Source of the DNA: a virus
Strand: one strand, 5' to 3'
Virus record (IMG/VR): IMGVR_UViG_3300042922_000438
Location: 1 to 36,699 of that record
DNA length: 36,699 bases
Part shown: positions 1-7,775 of the stretch, one piece after another
Numbering within the stretch: position 1 is the first letter of the stretch
How the letters are laid out: every line of letters begins with the position of its first letter
Notes under the pieces: generated by a model
Database searches by the model: none
What the model was told of the DNA's origin: nothing
The model's input: only the letters and a program-made list of their open reading frames with translations
Translations under genes and position numbers: made by a program

Positions 1-968
1 CTAACGGTAGCCCAATAACTGGTACAATGCCTAATCGCTCTGGTAACGAATACCATATTGCGGCTGGCTATTCTATAAACGGAAACAATCTTCATTTCCA
101 TATTCCTTACAACGGGTACTACTCCACGTATAATAAGATATGGTTAGAAGAGCCCAACTGGCAACCAAATAACATTCGTAAAGGAACTTCCATATTCGGT
201 AAGACAGGCACTATGGTGGAGGGGCCTAACTTTGATAGCTCTATTTCTTTTACTATGTTAGGCAATGAGAATATGGTATATATAAATAATAGCGGTGGAT
301 ATGCTTACGGTTTTAATGTAAGATCCAATGCTAATGGGTACTATCTTAGTAAGGACTTACTCAGTCCACCTAACGGTACGCTAGTCAGCTCTGAAATACT
401 TGCCTATTTACCTTACCCTGGTGAATCTAGCTCTTGGGGAGTGTATGTGTTTAGAGAAACAGTGGTACTGTTCAAGTTTACTTATGATAGCGAAGCAATG
501 TATGGCACTCGCATCATAAGCTATACTTACTCAGGTGCGGTAGTGTATGACACAGGCGATATTTCTTATTCTTCTTTAAACGGGCCTGGTCAACCACAAC
601 TGTATAATGGATACTTCACTAAGCAAGGTGCTTATGTGTCATCTAATTACCAATATGTTGGTGTATGGGCTAGAAATGGCGTACCTCTTGTAAACCTAAA
701 CATGGGTAGTAATGTTTTTATACGCAATCAGGGCGGTGGACAATACAGTTATGTAAGAAGGGCCTCTTGGTTTCAAATAGCGGATACTAAGCTGTTTGCA
801 GAGCTGGCTGTATCAAACAGTAGCCACAATACTGGTGCACTTGAGGTAACGGTTAGCACTGATGGTATGTCAGCCTCTGCTACATCTGCTACATGGTCCG
901 CGGTACAAGGTGGCGACGACAATTTTCAAAACGTTATCATTGGATACGTCAAAAAATACTTTGTTTAG
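1..968 (+). CDS. Tail fibre / tail protein, 5'-truncated by the window edge
   Basis: The frame is open from the first bases, so the gene begins upstream and only the C-terminal 321 residues are visible. It is rich in Gly, Asn, Ser and Tyr and has short beta-type segments, as expected of a phage adhesin. Near its visible start it has two related GT-type repeats, PITGTMPNRSG and IFGKTGTMVEG, a motif pattern I associate with Firmicute phage tail fibres. The rest has no recognisable enzymatic motif. The position just upstream of small tail proteins and the lysis cassette supports a distal tail role. Family-level function is inferred from composition and context, not from a full domain match. Confidence 0.6.
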   Translation, partial: NGSPITGTMPNRSGNEYHIAAGYSINGNNLHFHIPYNGYYSTYNKIWLEEPNWQPNNIRKGTSIFGKTGTMVEGPNFDSSISFTMLGNENMVYINNSGGYAYGFNVRSNANGYYLSKDLLSPPNGTLVSSEILAYLPYPGESSSWGVYVFRETVVLFKFTYDSEAMYGTRIISYTYSGAVVYDTGDISYSSLNGPGQPQLYNGYFTKQGAYVSSNYQYVGVWARNGVPLVNLNMGSNVFIRNQGGGQYSYVRRASWFQIADTKLFAELAVSNSSHNTGALEVTVSTDGMSASATSATWSAVQGGDDNFQNVIIGYVKKYFV

Positions 969-981
969 GAGCGTGCTTGTT

Positions 982-1326
982 ATGTACCTTTGTGTAGAAA
1001 ATTTATTAGACAGGGCCGGTCAAGCTAATTATAAAGGACTTGATATTTATAATATTCAGTCTGGCTCTTTTATTCATCTTGCTGAGTTAAACAAAGCCTA
1101 TTTCTATTACAACGGGCAGATTGTAAGCAACCATCCTGATATTGTAGAAATAACTAAGGAAGCATATGACTCTGCTAAAAATGCTGTACAGCGGCCTCCT
1201 GAAAATCCTACGCTGGCTAGAGTTAAGCTTCTTGAACAAAAGAATGCAGAACTAATCGCGGCGGATCTTGACAACAAAGAATTGATTGTAGCTCTGTATG
1301 ATATGCTTATGGGAGGTGCTGAGTAA
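982..1326 (+). CDS. Small tail-associated protein (hypothetical)
   Basis: This is a 114-residue protein. The same frame stays open further upstream inside the tail-fibre gene, but ATG 982 has an AGGAG site at 967-971 with 10 nt spacing, so I choose it. The C-terminal half (LARVKLLEQKNAELIAADLDNKELIVALYDML) is an amphipathic helix of the kind seen in short proteins that follow tail fibres in Bacillus phages (XkdW-like position). It overlaps the next gene by one base (TAATG). No catalytic motif is visible. It probably acts in tail-fibre assembly or as a fibre accessory, by position only. Confidence 0.7.
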   Translation: MYLCVENLLDRAGQANYKGLDIYNIQSGSFIHLAELNKAYFYYNGQIVSNHPDIVEITKEAYDSAKNAVQRPPENPTLARVKLLEQKNAELIAADLDNKELIVALYDMLMGGAE

Positions 1327-1451
1327 TGGCTGTCAACTTGACTCTGTTGGCTAAGATGTGGCTTGATCTTGTAAGGGCCGGTCGTAAGCAGGAAGCGGAT
1401 GTACCTGCGTATCTACAGGAAGAATATACACGACTAAAGGAAGAAGCTTAA
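1326..1451 (+). CDS. XkdX-like mini-protein
   Basis: This is a 41-residue protein starting at the ATG that shares a base with the preceding stop codon, so it is probably translationally coupled. It begins MAVNLTLLAKMWLDLVRAGR, with an aromatic/hydrophobic N-terminus followed by charged residues ending in EEYTRLKEEA. Size, position (after a fibre accessory gene and before xhlA) and the W-L-x-L-V-x-x-G core resemble the XkdX family of PBSX-like phages. That assignment is by pattern and gene order only. The 70 bp downstream hold only a 12-codon reading frame that I do not regard as a gene. Confidence 0.6.
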   Translation: MAVNLTLLAKMWLDLVRAGRKQEADVPAYLQEEYTRLKEEA

Positions 1452-1524
1452 TATGCCGTTTACCCTGGCTGCGGGGGTGAAAACCTGCTAAACTGAGTAA
1501 GTTACACAGGAGGCGAATCTTCCA

Positions 1525-1839
1525 ATGGAAGAAATAAAAGAAATGGCACGGGACATTACAAAGGTCTTAGTGGCACTAGGCAAGATTGAGACAGAACTCA
1601 AGCAGCTTGTGAACCTGCCAGATAAGGTTGATGCAATGTCCATTGCCATTGTGGGGCTGGAGCGTGATGTCAAGGCACTAACAAATGACGTAGAAAACAT
1701 CAAGGCAGACGTTAGCGCACTTGAATCAAGATATGAGAACGAGAGAAAAGCTGGCAAGGAAGACCGCAAATGGCTACTCGGCTTCCTTGTTGCTGCAATC
1801 ACCTTTTTGTGGAAGGTTGCAGACGAGCTAACCAAATAG
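1525..1839 (+). CDS. xhlA: XhlA-family haemolysin/holin-associated protein
   Basis: This is a 104-residue protein. Residues 1-75 form a long charged coiled coil (KIETELKQLVNLPDKVDAM, then heptads with V, L and A), followed by a single membrane helix (WLLGFLVAAITFLWKVA, about 84-100). This matches haemolysin XhlA (PF10779), a membrane protein that in PBSX works with holin and amidase to lyse cells. A GGAGG site lies at 1510-1514, 11 nt before the ATG. It heads the lysis genes but is separated from the endolysin by a long fibre-like gene. Confidence 0.8.
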   Translation: MEEIKEMARDITKVLVALGKIETELKQLVNLPDKVDAMSIAIVGLERDVKALTNDVENIKADVSALESRYENERKAGKEDRKWLLGFLVAAITFLWKVADELTK

Positions 1840-1852
1840 TCGGAGGTACCTT

Positions 1853-3460
1853 ATGAGTTTACTTTTCGTAGCCTACCAAAGTGATACACGTTCAATAATC
1901 CTGGATATACTGGATGGCATCAACGTAATCATGGACCCTATCGGTCTGCCATTTGTACAGGTCGATACTACAGTGGTAAGACCTGACCCAGTGCCCGGCG
2001 TTGATCATGTAGGCTACGTAAACCTACTGACCAAGGCTGTATGGTTTGAAGAAGTACCCAGAGACCTTACTGATACAGAAAAGCTTAATCAACTATCTGT
2101 AGGCTATATTGGAAACTTCGCTGTGTACCCCAGAGACTATGTTGGGGTACATTCTCCTTATAATTTTGCTGTAGTTACCGGTCACCGCGACACAGTTCCG
2201 TTTACTGAAATATGGATATTAATCAACGCTAGATATGATCATGCAACCCAACGCTTCAAGCGCATAAATGTTGATAATTTCTCTTTTGGCTGGCAGATGA
2301 TGGGTGGTGGAACATATCCTGGCGAGGGTTCTATAGGTGACTTCATAAATCAGGGTATAAACTTATGGAAGGCCAATGGCAAGAAGGCTTACGCCGAGGG
2401 CGACCCGATGCGTGATTTAACCGGCGAGGATATAGGAGCAGAGCAGCCCGATGGTTCCTGGAGAGAATACGGAATTATGCTCGGCTGGAATAATCACTTC
2501 ATGCTTGATGCATATGGTGGTATGACCATAGGTGGGGCCGGCTTTGAGATAGATGGTTCAGGCACTTCGCCATTTAAGCGTGTATCATTAGGTAAGTTTT
2601 CAGGAGGTAGCCAAAATAGTAACAGGCCTATAACTGATTACCAATTTGCTTACAACGGCACCTTATGGAACACGCAACATGGCTTATTCAATAAAGATGA
2701 AGACCAGCTTGATGGCTATTATTATGGCATGCAGTCACCTATAAATTTCTATGACCAAAGTGAAACTGAAGTTAACCTTGGTTCTAACCGTGCAATGATG
2801 AACCAAATGAAGTTCACGTTTAAGAAGCTTCCGGGATACTTGCGCCCTCATGTAGAAAATTGGCATGACTTATTTGAAGTAGATCAGAATGGTAAGATGA
2901 CCCTGCACGGTGAAGAAACTATTGCTACATTCTCTAGAGACGACAATCCCGCTGGCGCTACGACGCTGCTGATACCTTTCCCTGATTCATCATGGAATAA
3001 AGATAACATGATACTCACAAGCTTCATAGGCACTACTCTGTACTACACCGAGCACATGAAAAACAAGCCACAGACCTGGACCCCTACAGGATTGCTGCTT
3101 GACCTTCAGTTTGGTTACTACACAAATATTCATACTTCATTCAAGAAAGTAAAACGTACTACAATGCAGTTTACACCTGGGACAGGAATAACTGTAGATG
3201 GTGTGCCACTGCAAACCGGCAATACAACTGTCACTGTAGATGCTGACATGATATCTGGAACTACGGATTTCAACATGGCTTATCCAGACTCAACCTGGAA
3301 CAAACACAACACGACTATACTTGCTGTGAAGGGTGTGCTTGCTGATGGTAACCTTAAGCAGGTTGGTGGATTTAACGCTACATTCACGGACTTTGGTGCT
3401 TATGGCTACATTGGAAGTAGTGAGTTTGTGTCTGCCAAAATTGTGCTCATGAAACAATAA
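1853..3460 (+). CDS. Putative receptor-binding / minor tail protein
   Basis: This is a 535-residue protein with GGAGG at 1842-1846 ahead of the ATG. The N-terminal 120 residues look like a baseplate-attachment domain. The middle is rich in G, N, Y and W (for example QMMGGGTYPGEGSIGDF). The C-terminal 170 residues hold two copies of one module: PFPDSSWNKDNMILTSF and AYPDSTWNKHNTTILAV, about 100 residues apart. Internal repeats in a beta-rich C-terminus are typical of receptor-binding tips. No hydrolase motif is visible. It sits between xhlA and the endolysin, where small-genome Bacillus phages often keep tail-tip genes. Function is inferred from architecture and context. Confidence 0.55.
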   Translation: MSLLFVAYQSDTRSIILDILDGINVIMDPIGLPFVQVDTTVVRPDPVPGVDHVGYVNLLTKAVWFEEVPRDLTDTEKLNQLSVGYIGNFAVYPRDYVGVHSPYNFAVVTGHRDTVPFTEIWILINARYDHATQRFKRINVDNFSFGWQMMGGGTYPGEGSIGDFINQGINLWKANGKKAYAEGDPMRDLTGEDIGAEQPDGSWREYGIMLGWNNHFMLDAYGGMTIGGAGFEIDGSGTSPFKRVSLGKFSGGSQNSNRPITDYQFAYNGTLWNTQHGLFNKDEDQLDGYYYGMQSPINFYDQSETEVNLGSNRAMMNQMKFTFKKLPGYLRPHVENWHDLFEVDQNGKMTLHGEETIATFSRDDNPAGATTLLIPFPDSSWNKDNMILTSFIGTTLYYTEHMKNKPQTWTPTGLLLDLQFGYYTNIHTSFKKVKRTTMQFTPGTGITVDGVPLQTGNTTVTVDADMISGTTDFNMAYPDSTWNKHNTTILAVKGVLADGNLKQVGGFNATFTDFGAYGYIGSSEFVSAKIVLMKQ

Positions 3461-3471
3461 GGAGTTGAGCG

Positions 3472-4305
3472 ATGGTGAACATAAGGGAAGCTCTTATTCC
3501 TATTAATGAATACAGTAGGCCTGGCACAAAGATATCAGTAGTCAGGAATACTGTATGGCATTATACAGCTAATCCTGGTGCGTCTGCTAATAACCACTTT
3601 ATTTACTTCGGCAAGTCCATGATTGAGGCTAACAAAGCAAACCTTATCCATAATGCCGCAATGATTAAGCAGTATGGTAAAGAAGAAGCTAAGCGTCTTG
3701 ATCTTCTCGAGGAAATAAGATATGCCTCTGCTCACTATTTCGTGGACCCTGTAGAAACGCTGCTTATCATACCGGAAACTGAGGTTGCGTACCATGCAAA
3801 TCAAGCAAATCCATACAGCATTGGTGTGGAATTGTGTATTGAGAAAGATGGTACATTCCATCCTAATACAGTGAAGCGCGCTGTAGAACTTGGTGAGTAT
3901 CTGGCTAAGAAATATAACCAGAATCCTCAAACTGACTTCTTGCGCCACTACGATGTTACTGGTAAAATCTGCCCTAAACCTTGGGTTGACAAACCGTCTG
4001 ATTGGCAGAGCTTCAAACAAGCAGTAAAAGACAAAATAAAAGGAGTGAATAAACCTATGCAACTCTCTGACGATCAATGGTATCTACTGGCTAAGACACT
4101 TGAGGGCTTCTATGCGAAAGGCATGGAGCTTATGCAGTATGGTGATAATCCTCCGGTAACCAGTTATGAATGGGCTGAAAGGGCATACAAGCATGAAATT
4201 CCTACCGACGAGCTCGCTTGGCTTATCTTTATCATATTGGGCCGCATTGAAGGTTTGAATACTGATCTTGACTTCTTGAAAGGAGGTGGCAAAGTTGTTC
4301 AATAA
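3472..4305 (+). CDS. Endolysin: N-acetylmuramoyl-L-alanine amidase (Amidase_2)
   Basis: This enzyme cleaves the amide bond between N-acetylmuramic acid and the peptide stem of peptidoglycan at the end of infection. The N-terminal Amidase_2 domain (about 1-185) shows WHYTAN with zinc ligand H30, ASAHYFVD at 86-92, IGVELC with E120, and RHYDVTGKICP with H159, K165 and zinc ligand C167. Residues 195-277 form a separate C-terminal domain with no signature I recognise, presumably wall-binding. There is no signal peptide, so export depends on a holin. An AAGGAG site lies about 6 nt before the ATG. The stop codon lies inside the holin gene. Confidence 0.9.
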   Translation: MVNIREALIPINEYSRPGTKISVVRNTVWHYTANPGASANNHFIYFGKSMIEANKANLIHNAAMIKQYGKEEAKRLDLLEEIRYASAHYFVDPVETLLIIPETEVAYHANQANPYSIGVELCIEKDGTFHPNTVKRAVELGEYLAKKYNQNPQTDFLRHYDVTGKICPKPWVDKPSDWQSFKQAVKDKIKGVNKPMQLSDDQWYLLAKTLEGFYAKGMELMQYGDNPPVTSYEWAERAYKHEIPTDELAWLIFIILGRIEGLNTDLDFLKGGGKVVQ

Positions 4306-4519
4306 AACCCGCTTTAGAAATAAGGCCTTGTGGACCAGCCTTGTGGCGCAGAGCTTACTGGTTGTACAAATCGGCGCCAAGCTATTTTTCGACTACACAC
4401 TGACTGAAGACCTGTCAACAAGCATTGTAGCATTCGCTGATGCTGTGCTTGTAGTACTGTCCACGCTTGGTATTATCAGCAACCCTACGAAACCTGACAG
4501 CGACGGTTACAATCTGTAA
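4295..4519 (+). CDS. Holin, phi LC3 type
   Basis: This is a 74-residue membrane protein starting at TTG 4295, placed 8 nt after AGGAGG (4281-4286). An in-frame GTG at 4286 overlaps that ribosome site and is unlikely. The short basic N-terminus (FNKTRFRNKALW) is followed by two membrane helices (about 11-31 and 42-62), and the C-terminal GIISNPTKPDSDGY resembles the G-[IV]-x-[ND]-P-T-x-x-G-x-x-D-S tail of phi LC3-family holins. It overlaps the endolysin by 11 bp, giving coupled expression. It would form the lesions through which the endolysin escapes. Confidence 0.85.
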   Translation: MFNKTRFRNKALWTSLVAQSLLVVQIGAKLFFDYTLTEDLSTSIVAFADAVLVVLSTLGIISNPTKPDSDGYNL

Positions 4520-4534
4520 TGAGGAGGCGAAGCA

Positions 4535-6367
4535 ATGGTTTGGCGTAAAAGATCAAGATCAGGCGACCTCCTGGATTTCCCTGTTATATTACCTCCTGGA
4601 AACTATGTCGCGCAAACTGATTCAGGTAACGTAGCGTTCAGCTCTGCTGCAGCTATTACGCTTGGAACTGTAGCGCCGCCGCCGGCAACGCCAACTGGTT
4701 TTACTGCAATTGCTGCTAATGGCGCTGCAGGCTTCAGGTGGGATAACGTTGTAGGTGTTACATACCGCATCTACAACGGCTCCACTGTAGTCGCAGACAA
4801 TATCACGTCGTCACCGCACCGCATAACTGGCCTTACAAACGGCACGCCGTACAGCTATCAGCTGGTTGCGCTTAACTCACAAGATACTGAGTCTACAAAG
4901 ACACCTGTAGCTAACGTTACACCTGCTGTAGATTCTACAGCACCCGCTACACCTACAGCTGTTCAGACAGAAAACTTCGATACCCGTGTTCGTGTATACT
5001 GGGCTGCTAATACTGAGTCTGACATCTGGGGCTATAACGTGTACAAGGATAACGTTAAGCTCAATTCTACGCCGCTTAAGGTTGCGGAGTACAATGACCT
5101 TGCGGTTACGAACTTCGACACTTACTTCTATAAGGTGTCTGCGGTCGATTTCAGTAATAATGAGTCGGCACTGAGCCTGGCCGTCACTGGTAACCCAATG
5201 CTGCCTGGAGCTGGTTGGGAATGGACTGTGCCTGACGTACGCGGTAACCTTGCAGCATGGCCTGCAATATATAATAGGCTGCAAGAAGCTGCTAGCGACA
5301 TGGTTGTACTCAACTATGTAGGTGACTCCATCACACGTGGTGAGTATACTTCTAACGAGACAACCAAGGCATACTCCATGGTAACACACGACCTGTTGGC
5401 ACAGAGGTTCGGCAGCGCTGGTACTGGTTTTATAGCTGCTCGTGAAGGTCACTCCAGTATAGCAAGCTGGCAAGCCATGTCTGGCCCTGTAGGTGTCAAG
5501 CGTGTGACCTACACCACTGGCTCGCCTACAGGAACTGAGTACACACCGTCCCTTATCGTTACAGGCGGTTACGGTGCTGAAGTAATCCCAGTCGGTAACA
5601 ACAGCATGGTGAACTTCAAGGTGTACGGAAACAAATTCACTCTGCTGTACATGGACCGTCCTGGTGGCAACGGCACTACGCAAGGTCAAATTCTTGTAGA
5701 TGGCGTAGCGGTAGTTACTAACATCGGTAACAATTCTGTAACGTCTGATACGCCTATGGCGCGCACAATCACTACAACAATGGGTGAGCATATTATCTCT
5801 GCAAAGTGTGCTGGCGGTAACTTCCCTATATCTGGCTTGATTGTAGAAAGCGCCACTATCGGTGTTCTTACAAATCGTATGGGTCGTGAAGCTTGGAAGT
5901 CCAATGACTGGGCTAACCGTGGTCCTACGATGAATGCCGCGTGGAATCTTTACAAGCCGGATATTGCTATCCTGGCTCTGTGTACAAATAACGTTAAAGA
6001 CGGTATGGGTACACTTACAACAGCCATGACTATGCTGCAGACTTTGATTCAGCAGCATAAAGCAATGAACGCCCTGCCTATTCTTTACATTATGCATAAG
6101 CCTAACGCCGGCTGGGCTAACTACACTGACTGGCCATCATGGGTTACTGCGATGCGTGACCTCGCGACAACTGAGAACATTCCTTACATCGATGGCTATG
6201 TAGGATTCTTCTCTGACAACATCGAAGCGACGAATCGTCGACTCATGGCAGTTTACCCCAACGACTTCTCCGGTCAATCCGGCTCCGACTTTGTTCACCC
6301 TGGTGACCGCGGTTCCGCATACATCGGCCGCTTGATCTATAAAGCGCTTACCGCTGGCATACTTTAA
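4535..6367 (+). CDS. Two fibronectin III domains plus SGNH hydrolase (surface-glycan esterase/decoration protein)
   Basis: This is a 610-residue protein with GGAGG at 4523-4527. Two FnIII-like domains (about 50-130 and 135-220) show the usual PATPTGFTA openings and Y-x-V-x-A-x-[ND] ends. The C-terminal half is an SGNH/GDSL hydrolase: block I YVGDSITRGE with nucleophile S265, block III LALCTNN (Asn of the oxyanion hole), and block V SDFVHPGDRG with D585 and H588. Such enzymes deacylate glycans, and in phages FnIII domains commonly sit on virion-surface proteins. It is probably a virion component that binds or trims cell-surface polysaccharide. It lies after the lysis genes and before a small gene and the operon terminator. 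Confidence 0.8.
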   Translation: MVWRKRSRSGDLLDFPVILPPGNYVAQTDSGNVAFSSAAAITLGTVAPPPATPTGFTAIAANGAAGFRWDNVVGVTYRIYNGSTVVADNITSSPHRITGLTNGTPYSYQLVALNSQDTESTKTPVANVTPAVDSTAPATPTAVQTENFDTRVRVYWAANTESDIWGYNVYKDNVKLNSTPLKVAEYNDLAVTNFDTYFYKVSAVDFSNNESALSLAVTGNPMLPGAGWEWTVPDVRGNLAAWPAIYNRLQEAASDMVVLNYVGDSITRGEYTSNETTKAYSMVTHDLLAQRFGSAGTGFIAAREGHSSIASWQAMSGPVGVKRVTYTTGSPTGTEYTPSLIVTGGYGAEVIPVGNNSMVNFKVYGNKFTLLYMDRPGGNGTTQGQILVDGVAVVTNIGNNSVTSDTPMARTITTTMGEHIISAKCAGGNFPISGLIVESATIGVLTNRMGREAWKSNDWANRGPTMNAAWNLYKPDIAILALCTNNVKDGMGTLTTAMTMLQTLIQQHKAMNALPILYIMHKPNAGWANYTDWPSWVTAMRDLATTENIPYIDGYVGFFSDNIEATNRRLMAVYPNDFSGQSGSDFVHPGDRGSAYIGRLIYKALTAGIL

Positions 6368-6381
6368 TAGGAGGTGTAAAT

Positions 6382-6660
6382 ATGGCTGACATCAGGATAA
6401 CAGGTACTGGTATTATCGGCACGTTGGCGAAGGGCTTCTTCGAAGGTACAGCCAACCAAACCAAAACGTTCGCCACCACAATGGTCGGTATTTACATCAG
6501 AAATGACAATGCAACCGGCGGCAACCCACTGACTGTAGCTCTTAACAATGGTGAGATATTCAAGGTTCTTGCCAACGAAGATTTCCACGCATACGTTGAT
6601 CCGTTCACGCAGGTCGTCATCACTGCAAACGGGCCGTATCGCGGTTACGGAATGGTATAA
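6382..6660 (+). CDS. Small conserved-looking protein at the end of the late operon
   Basis: This is a 92-residue protein with a GGAGGT site 7-8 nt ahead of its ATG. It is beta-rich (VGIYIRNDNATGGNPLTVALNNGEIFKVLANEDFHAYV) with no Cys, membrane segment or catalytic motif. Compact proteins of this kind encoded beside fibre genes can be decoration or fibre-associated proteins. The adjoining SGNH/FnIII gene makes a virion role plausible, but I cannot name a family. It is the last gene before the late terminator. Confidence 0.65.
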   Translation: MADIRITGTGIIGTLAKGFFEGTANQTKTFATTMVGIYIRNDNATGGNPLTVALNNGEIFKVLANEDFHAYVDPFTQVVITANGPYRGYGMV

Positions 6661-6668
6661 CAAACAAG

Positions 6669-6697
6669 CCCACTGTAGAAATGCAGTGGGTTTTTCT
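6669..6697 (+). terminator. Rho-independent terminator of the late operon
   Basis: A 7-bp perfect stem, CCCACTG (6669-6675) with CAGTGGG (6684-6690), and an 8-nt loop are followed by TTTTTCT. It closes the tail/lysis transcription unit. The structured element A begins immediately after the U-run. Confidence 0.9.
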
Positions 6698-6830
6698 CCG
6701 CACAAATAACACGGACTCGTAATTTAACTCGTTACGTGTACGTGAAGATACCCCTTGCAAACCCCTTACCTTGATATCACGAACGAATTACGAATAACCT
6801 AAACATGCTACGGGTTAAATTTAAGGGGTC
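6698..6830 (+). ncRNA. Structured element, copy A (pairs with copy B at 22795)
   Basis: This is a non-coding block of about 133 bp that aligns over its whole length with 22795-22929. It opens with CCGCAC in both copies, shares the exact 19-mer CGTAATTTAACTCGTTACG (6718-6736, able to form a CGTAA/TTACG hairpin), then GTACGTGA, AAACCCCTTA and CGGGTTAA at matching positions. In this copy the left part can also pair at long range with ATTACGA, AACGA and TCACG segments around 6778-6793, and CCCCTTA pairs with TAAGGGG. Both copies directly follow a hairpin and T-run. It could be a structured RNA or a DNA operator cluster. No open frame starts in it. Confidence 0.55.
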
Positions 6831-6853
6831 TCCGCCGAAATAAAAACCCGAAG

Positions 6854-6912
6854 CTTCTATTATATATAACAGGGGAGGCTCGAGGCATGGGCGCGGTAAA
6901 GAAGAATTACCG
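6854..6912 (+). promoter_or_regulatory. Shared intergenic module: 13-mer plus small hairpin
   Basis: The 13-mer CTTCTATTATATA (6854-6866) recurs exactly at 25358-25370, in both cases about 50-60 bp before a TGTACT/TATAAT promoter. A hairpin CGGTAA (6894-6899) / TTACCG (6907-6912) sits between. The 13-mer could be a second, AT-rich promoter whose transcript begins near the hairpin, or a binding site. This is inferred from recurrence only. Confidence 0.35.
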
Positions 6913-6913
6913 A

Positions 6914-6942
6914 TGTACTTCTACTTAGAAAAGGGGTATAAT
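6914..6942 (+). promoter_or_regulatory. Promoter of the YyaC-like gene
   Basis: -35-like TGTACT (6914-6919), 17-bp spacer and perfect -10 TATAAT (6937-6942). The same TGTACTTCT plus spacing occurs at 25429-25457. The leader is very short, with AGGAGGTG just downstream. Confidence 0.75.
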
Positions 6943-6961
6943 ATCCATAGGAGGTGAGAAA

Positions 6962-7393
6962 ATGATAGACATCTTTTGTATAGGCAATCCAAGAGTCCCA
7001 TTTGATTCTGTAGGGCCTGCTGTCGGGTCGCTATTAACCTGGTATAGCTTACCACAAGGTGTTAGCGTGCTCGGTACTTTGCGAGACCCGATTGTAGATA
7101 CAAGCTTTAATCGCTATTATAAGAAGCTGCGCCGCGACGCCGTGGTAGTATGTGTAGATGCGAGCATCTTCCGTAATGATCCTAGCACACCGCTATACAG
7201 TTGGCAGGTATCCGACAGACCAATCCGTGCTGGTGAGGTTATTGGCTTCCGCGCCCCGGCAGTCGGAGACGTTGCCTACAGGATTAATATGGGAGAGTCT
7301 GTAGATCAAGCGATGGAATGCACAGAAGAACACGCCTACAGGATAGCTCAACGTGTCAGCGCCGCGATACTACACTGGGTTTGGAATCAGTGA
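6962..7393 (+). CDS. yyaC: YyaC/DUF1256-like sporulation protein (GPR-protease-like fold)
   Basis: This is a 143-residue protein with AGGAGGTG 7-8 nt before the ATG. The order of motifs follows the DUF1256 family: FCIGNPRVPFDSVGPAVGS near the N-terminus (IGT-DR...GDSLGP in YyaC), GTLRDPIVD, VVVCVDAS, then PIRAGEVIGFRAPAVGDVAYRINMG (GPLKPGAGV-PPVGDI in YyaC). DUF1256 proteins share the fold of hydrogenase-maturation and germination (GPR) proteases, and B. subtilis yyaC is a sporulation gene. The Asp of DSVGP (about residue 15) and of CVDAS are the likely metal/catalytic positions. It stands alone with its own promoter between the late module and the putative origin. The molecular role of YyaC itself is not settled. 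Confidence 0.75.
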   Translation: MIDIFCIGNPRVPFDSVGPAVGSLLTWYSLPQGVSVLGTLRDPIVDTSFNRYYKKLRRDAVVVCVDASIFRNDPSTPLYSWQVSDRPIRAGEVIGFRAPAVGDVAYRINMGESVDQAMECTEEHAYRIAQRVSAAILHWVWNQ

Positions 7394-7699
7394 GACTTGC
7401 GCTGTTTTACTAAAAGAAAAAGGATATATATGTATAAGAAATATGAATGTTAAAAAGCCTTTCATTAGTATTAGATCTAGATTGATTATTTTTATTAACA
7501 TTTTCAACTTATCAACAAATTGACAAATCAACGTAAAACTCAAAAAATTTTTCGTTTTCGATTTTAAATTTTTGAAAATTAAATTTTGTGATACCCGATT
7601 TTTTAAGGTTTTTCGTCAATTTGTTGATTTGTTGATTTGTCAAAAATGTTGAAAAATTTTACCAAGATTTTCCTGTAGGAAATACGTGAAAAAAGGTGC
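7394..7699. other. AT-rich intergenic region with symmetrical repeats: candidate replication origin
   Basis: About 300 bp of very AT-rich DNA with no gene. Three sequence modules occur on the left and, inverted, on the right of a centre near 7578: TTTTCAAC (7501-7508) / GTTGAAAA (7648-7655); ATCAACAAATTGAC (7511-7524) / GTCAATTTGTTGAT (7615-7628); TTGACAAATCAAC (7520-7532) / GTTGATTTGTCAA (7631-7643). GTTGATTT-type units repeat directly on the right. TTATCAACA (7509-7517) is one base from the DnaA box TTATCCACA. A-tracts and T-tracts fill the centre. Iterons around an AT-rich core at the late/early junction suggest an origin, but this is inference. Confidence 0.45.
7511..7643. repeat. Inverted repeat pair with an interleaved second pair
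   Basis: ATCAACAAATTGAC (7511-7524) is the exact reverse complement of 7615-7628, and TTGACAAATCAAC (7520-7532) that of 7631-7643. The arms are too far apart (about 90 bp) for a terminator, and no U-run follows. Confidence 0.8.
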
Positions 7700-7728
7700 T
7701 TACAAAAGACTTCCCTTTGTGGTATAAT
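7700..7728 (+). promoter_or_regulatory. Promoter of the early operon
   Basis: TTACAA (7700-7705), 17-bp spacer and TATAAT (7723-7728) with an upstream TGG giving an extended -10. This has the best -35 of the promoters in this window. The transcript would begin close to the GGGA/TCCC hairpin at 7740. Confidence 0.85.
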
Positions 7729-7739
7729 ATTAATTGTGA

Positions 7740-7752
7740 GGGAGAAAATCCC
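7740..7752 (+). other. 5'-end hairpin of the early transcript
   Basis: GGGA (7740-7743), loop GAAAA, TCCC (7749-7752). It lies a few bases from the predicted start of transcription and before the AGGAGG at 7764-7769. Similar hairpins follow the promoters at 14058 and 22760. A 5'-terminal stem may stabilise the mRNA. Confidence 0.5.
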
Positions 7753-7775
7753 GCAAAATAAAAGGAGGCAATACA

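Noticed and set aside
862-981. Upstream extension of the 982 gene
   Set aside because: The extension lies inside the tail-fibre gene in another frame; AGGAG and spacing favour ATG 982.
4084-4380. - strand frame across the endolysin/holin junction
   Set aside because: It covers two genes with known motifs on the + strand and has no start signals.
4877-6097. 406-codon open frame on the - strand, antisense to the SGNH hydrolase gene
   Set aside because: It is Cys/His/Arg-rich with no ribosome site or domain, and every supported gene here is on the + strand. The opposite frame encodes a clear FnIII/SGNH protein.
7500-7660. CRISPR-like array in the repeated AT-rich region
   Set aside because: The units are 13-14 bp, inverted, and not regularly spaced; no cas genes are present.
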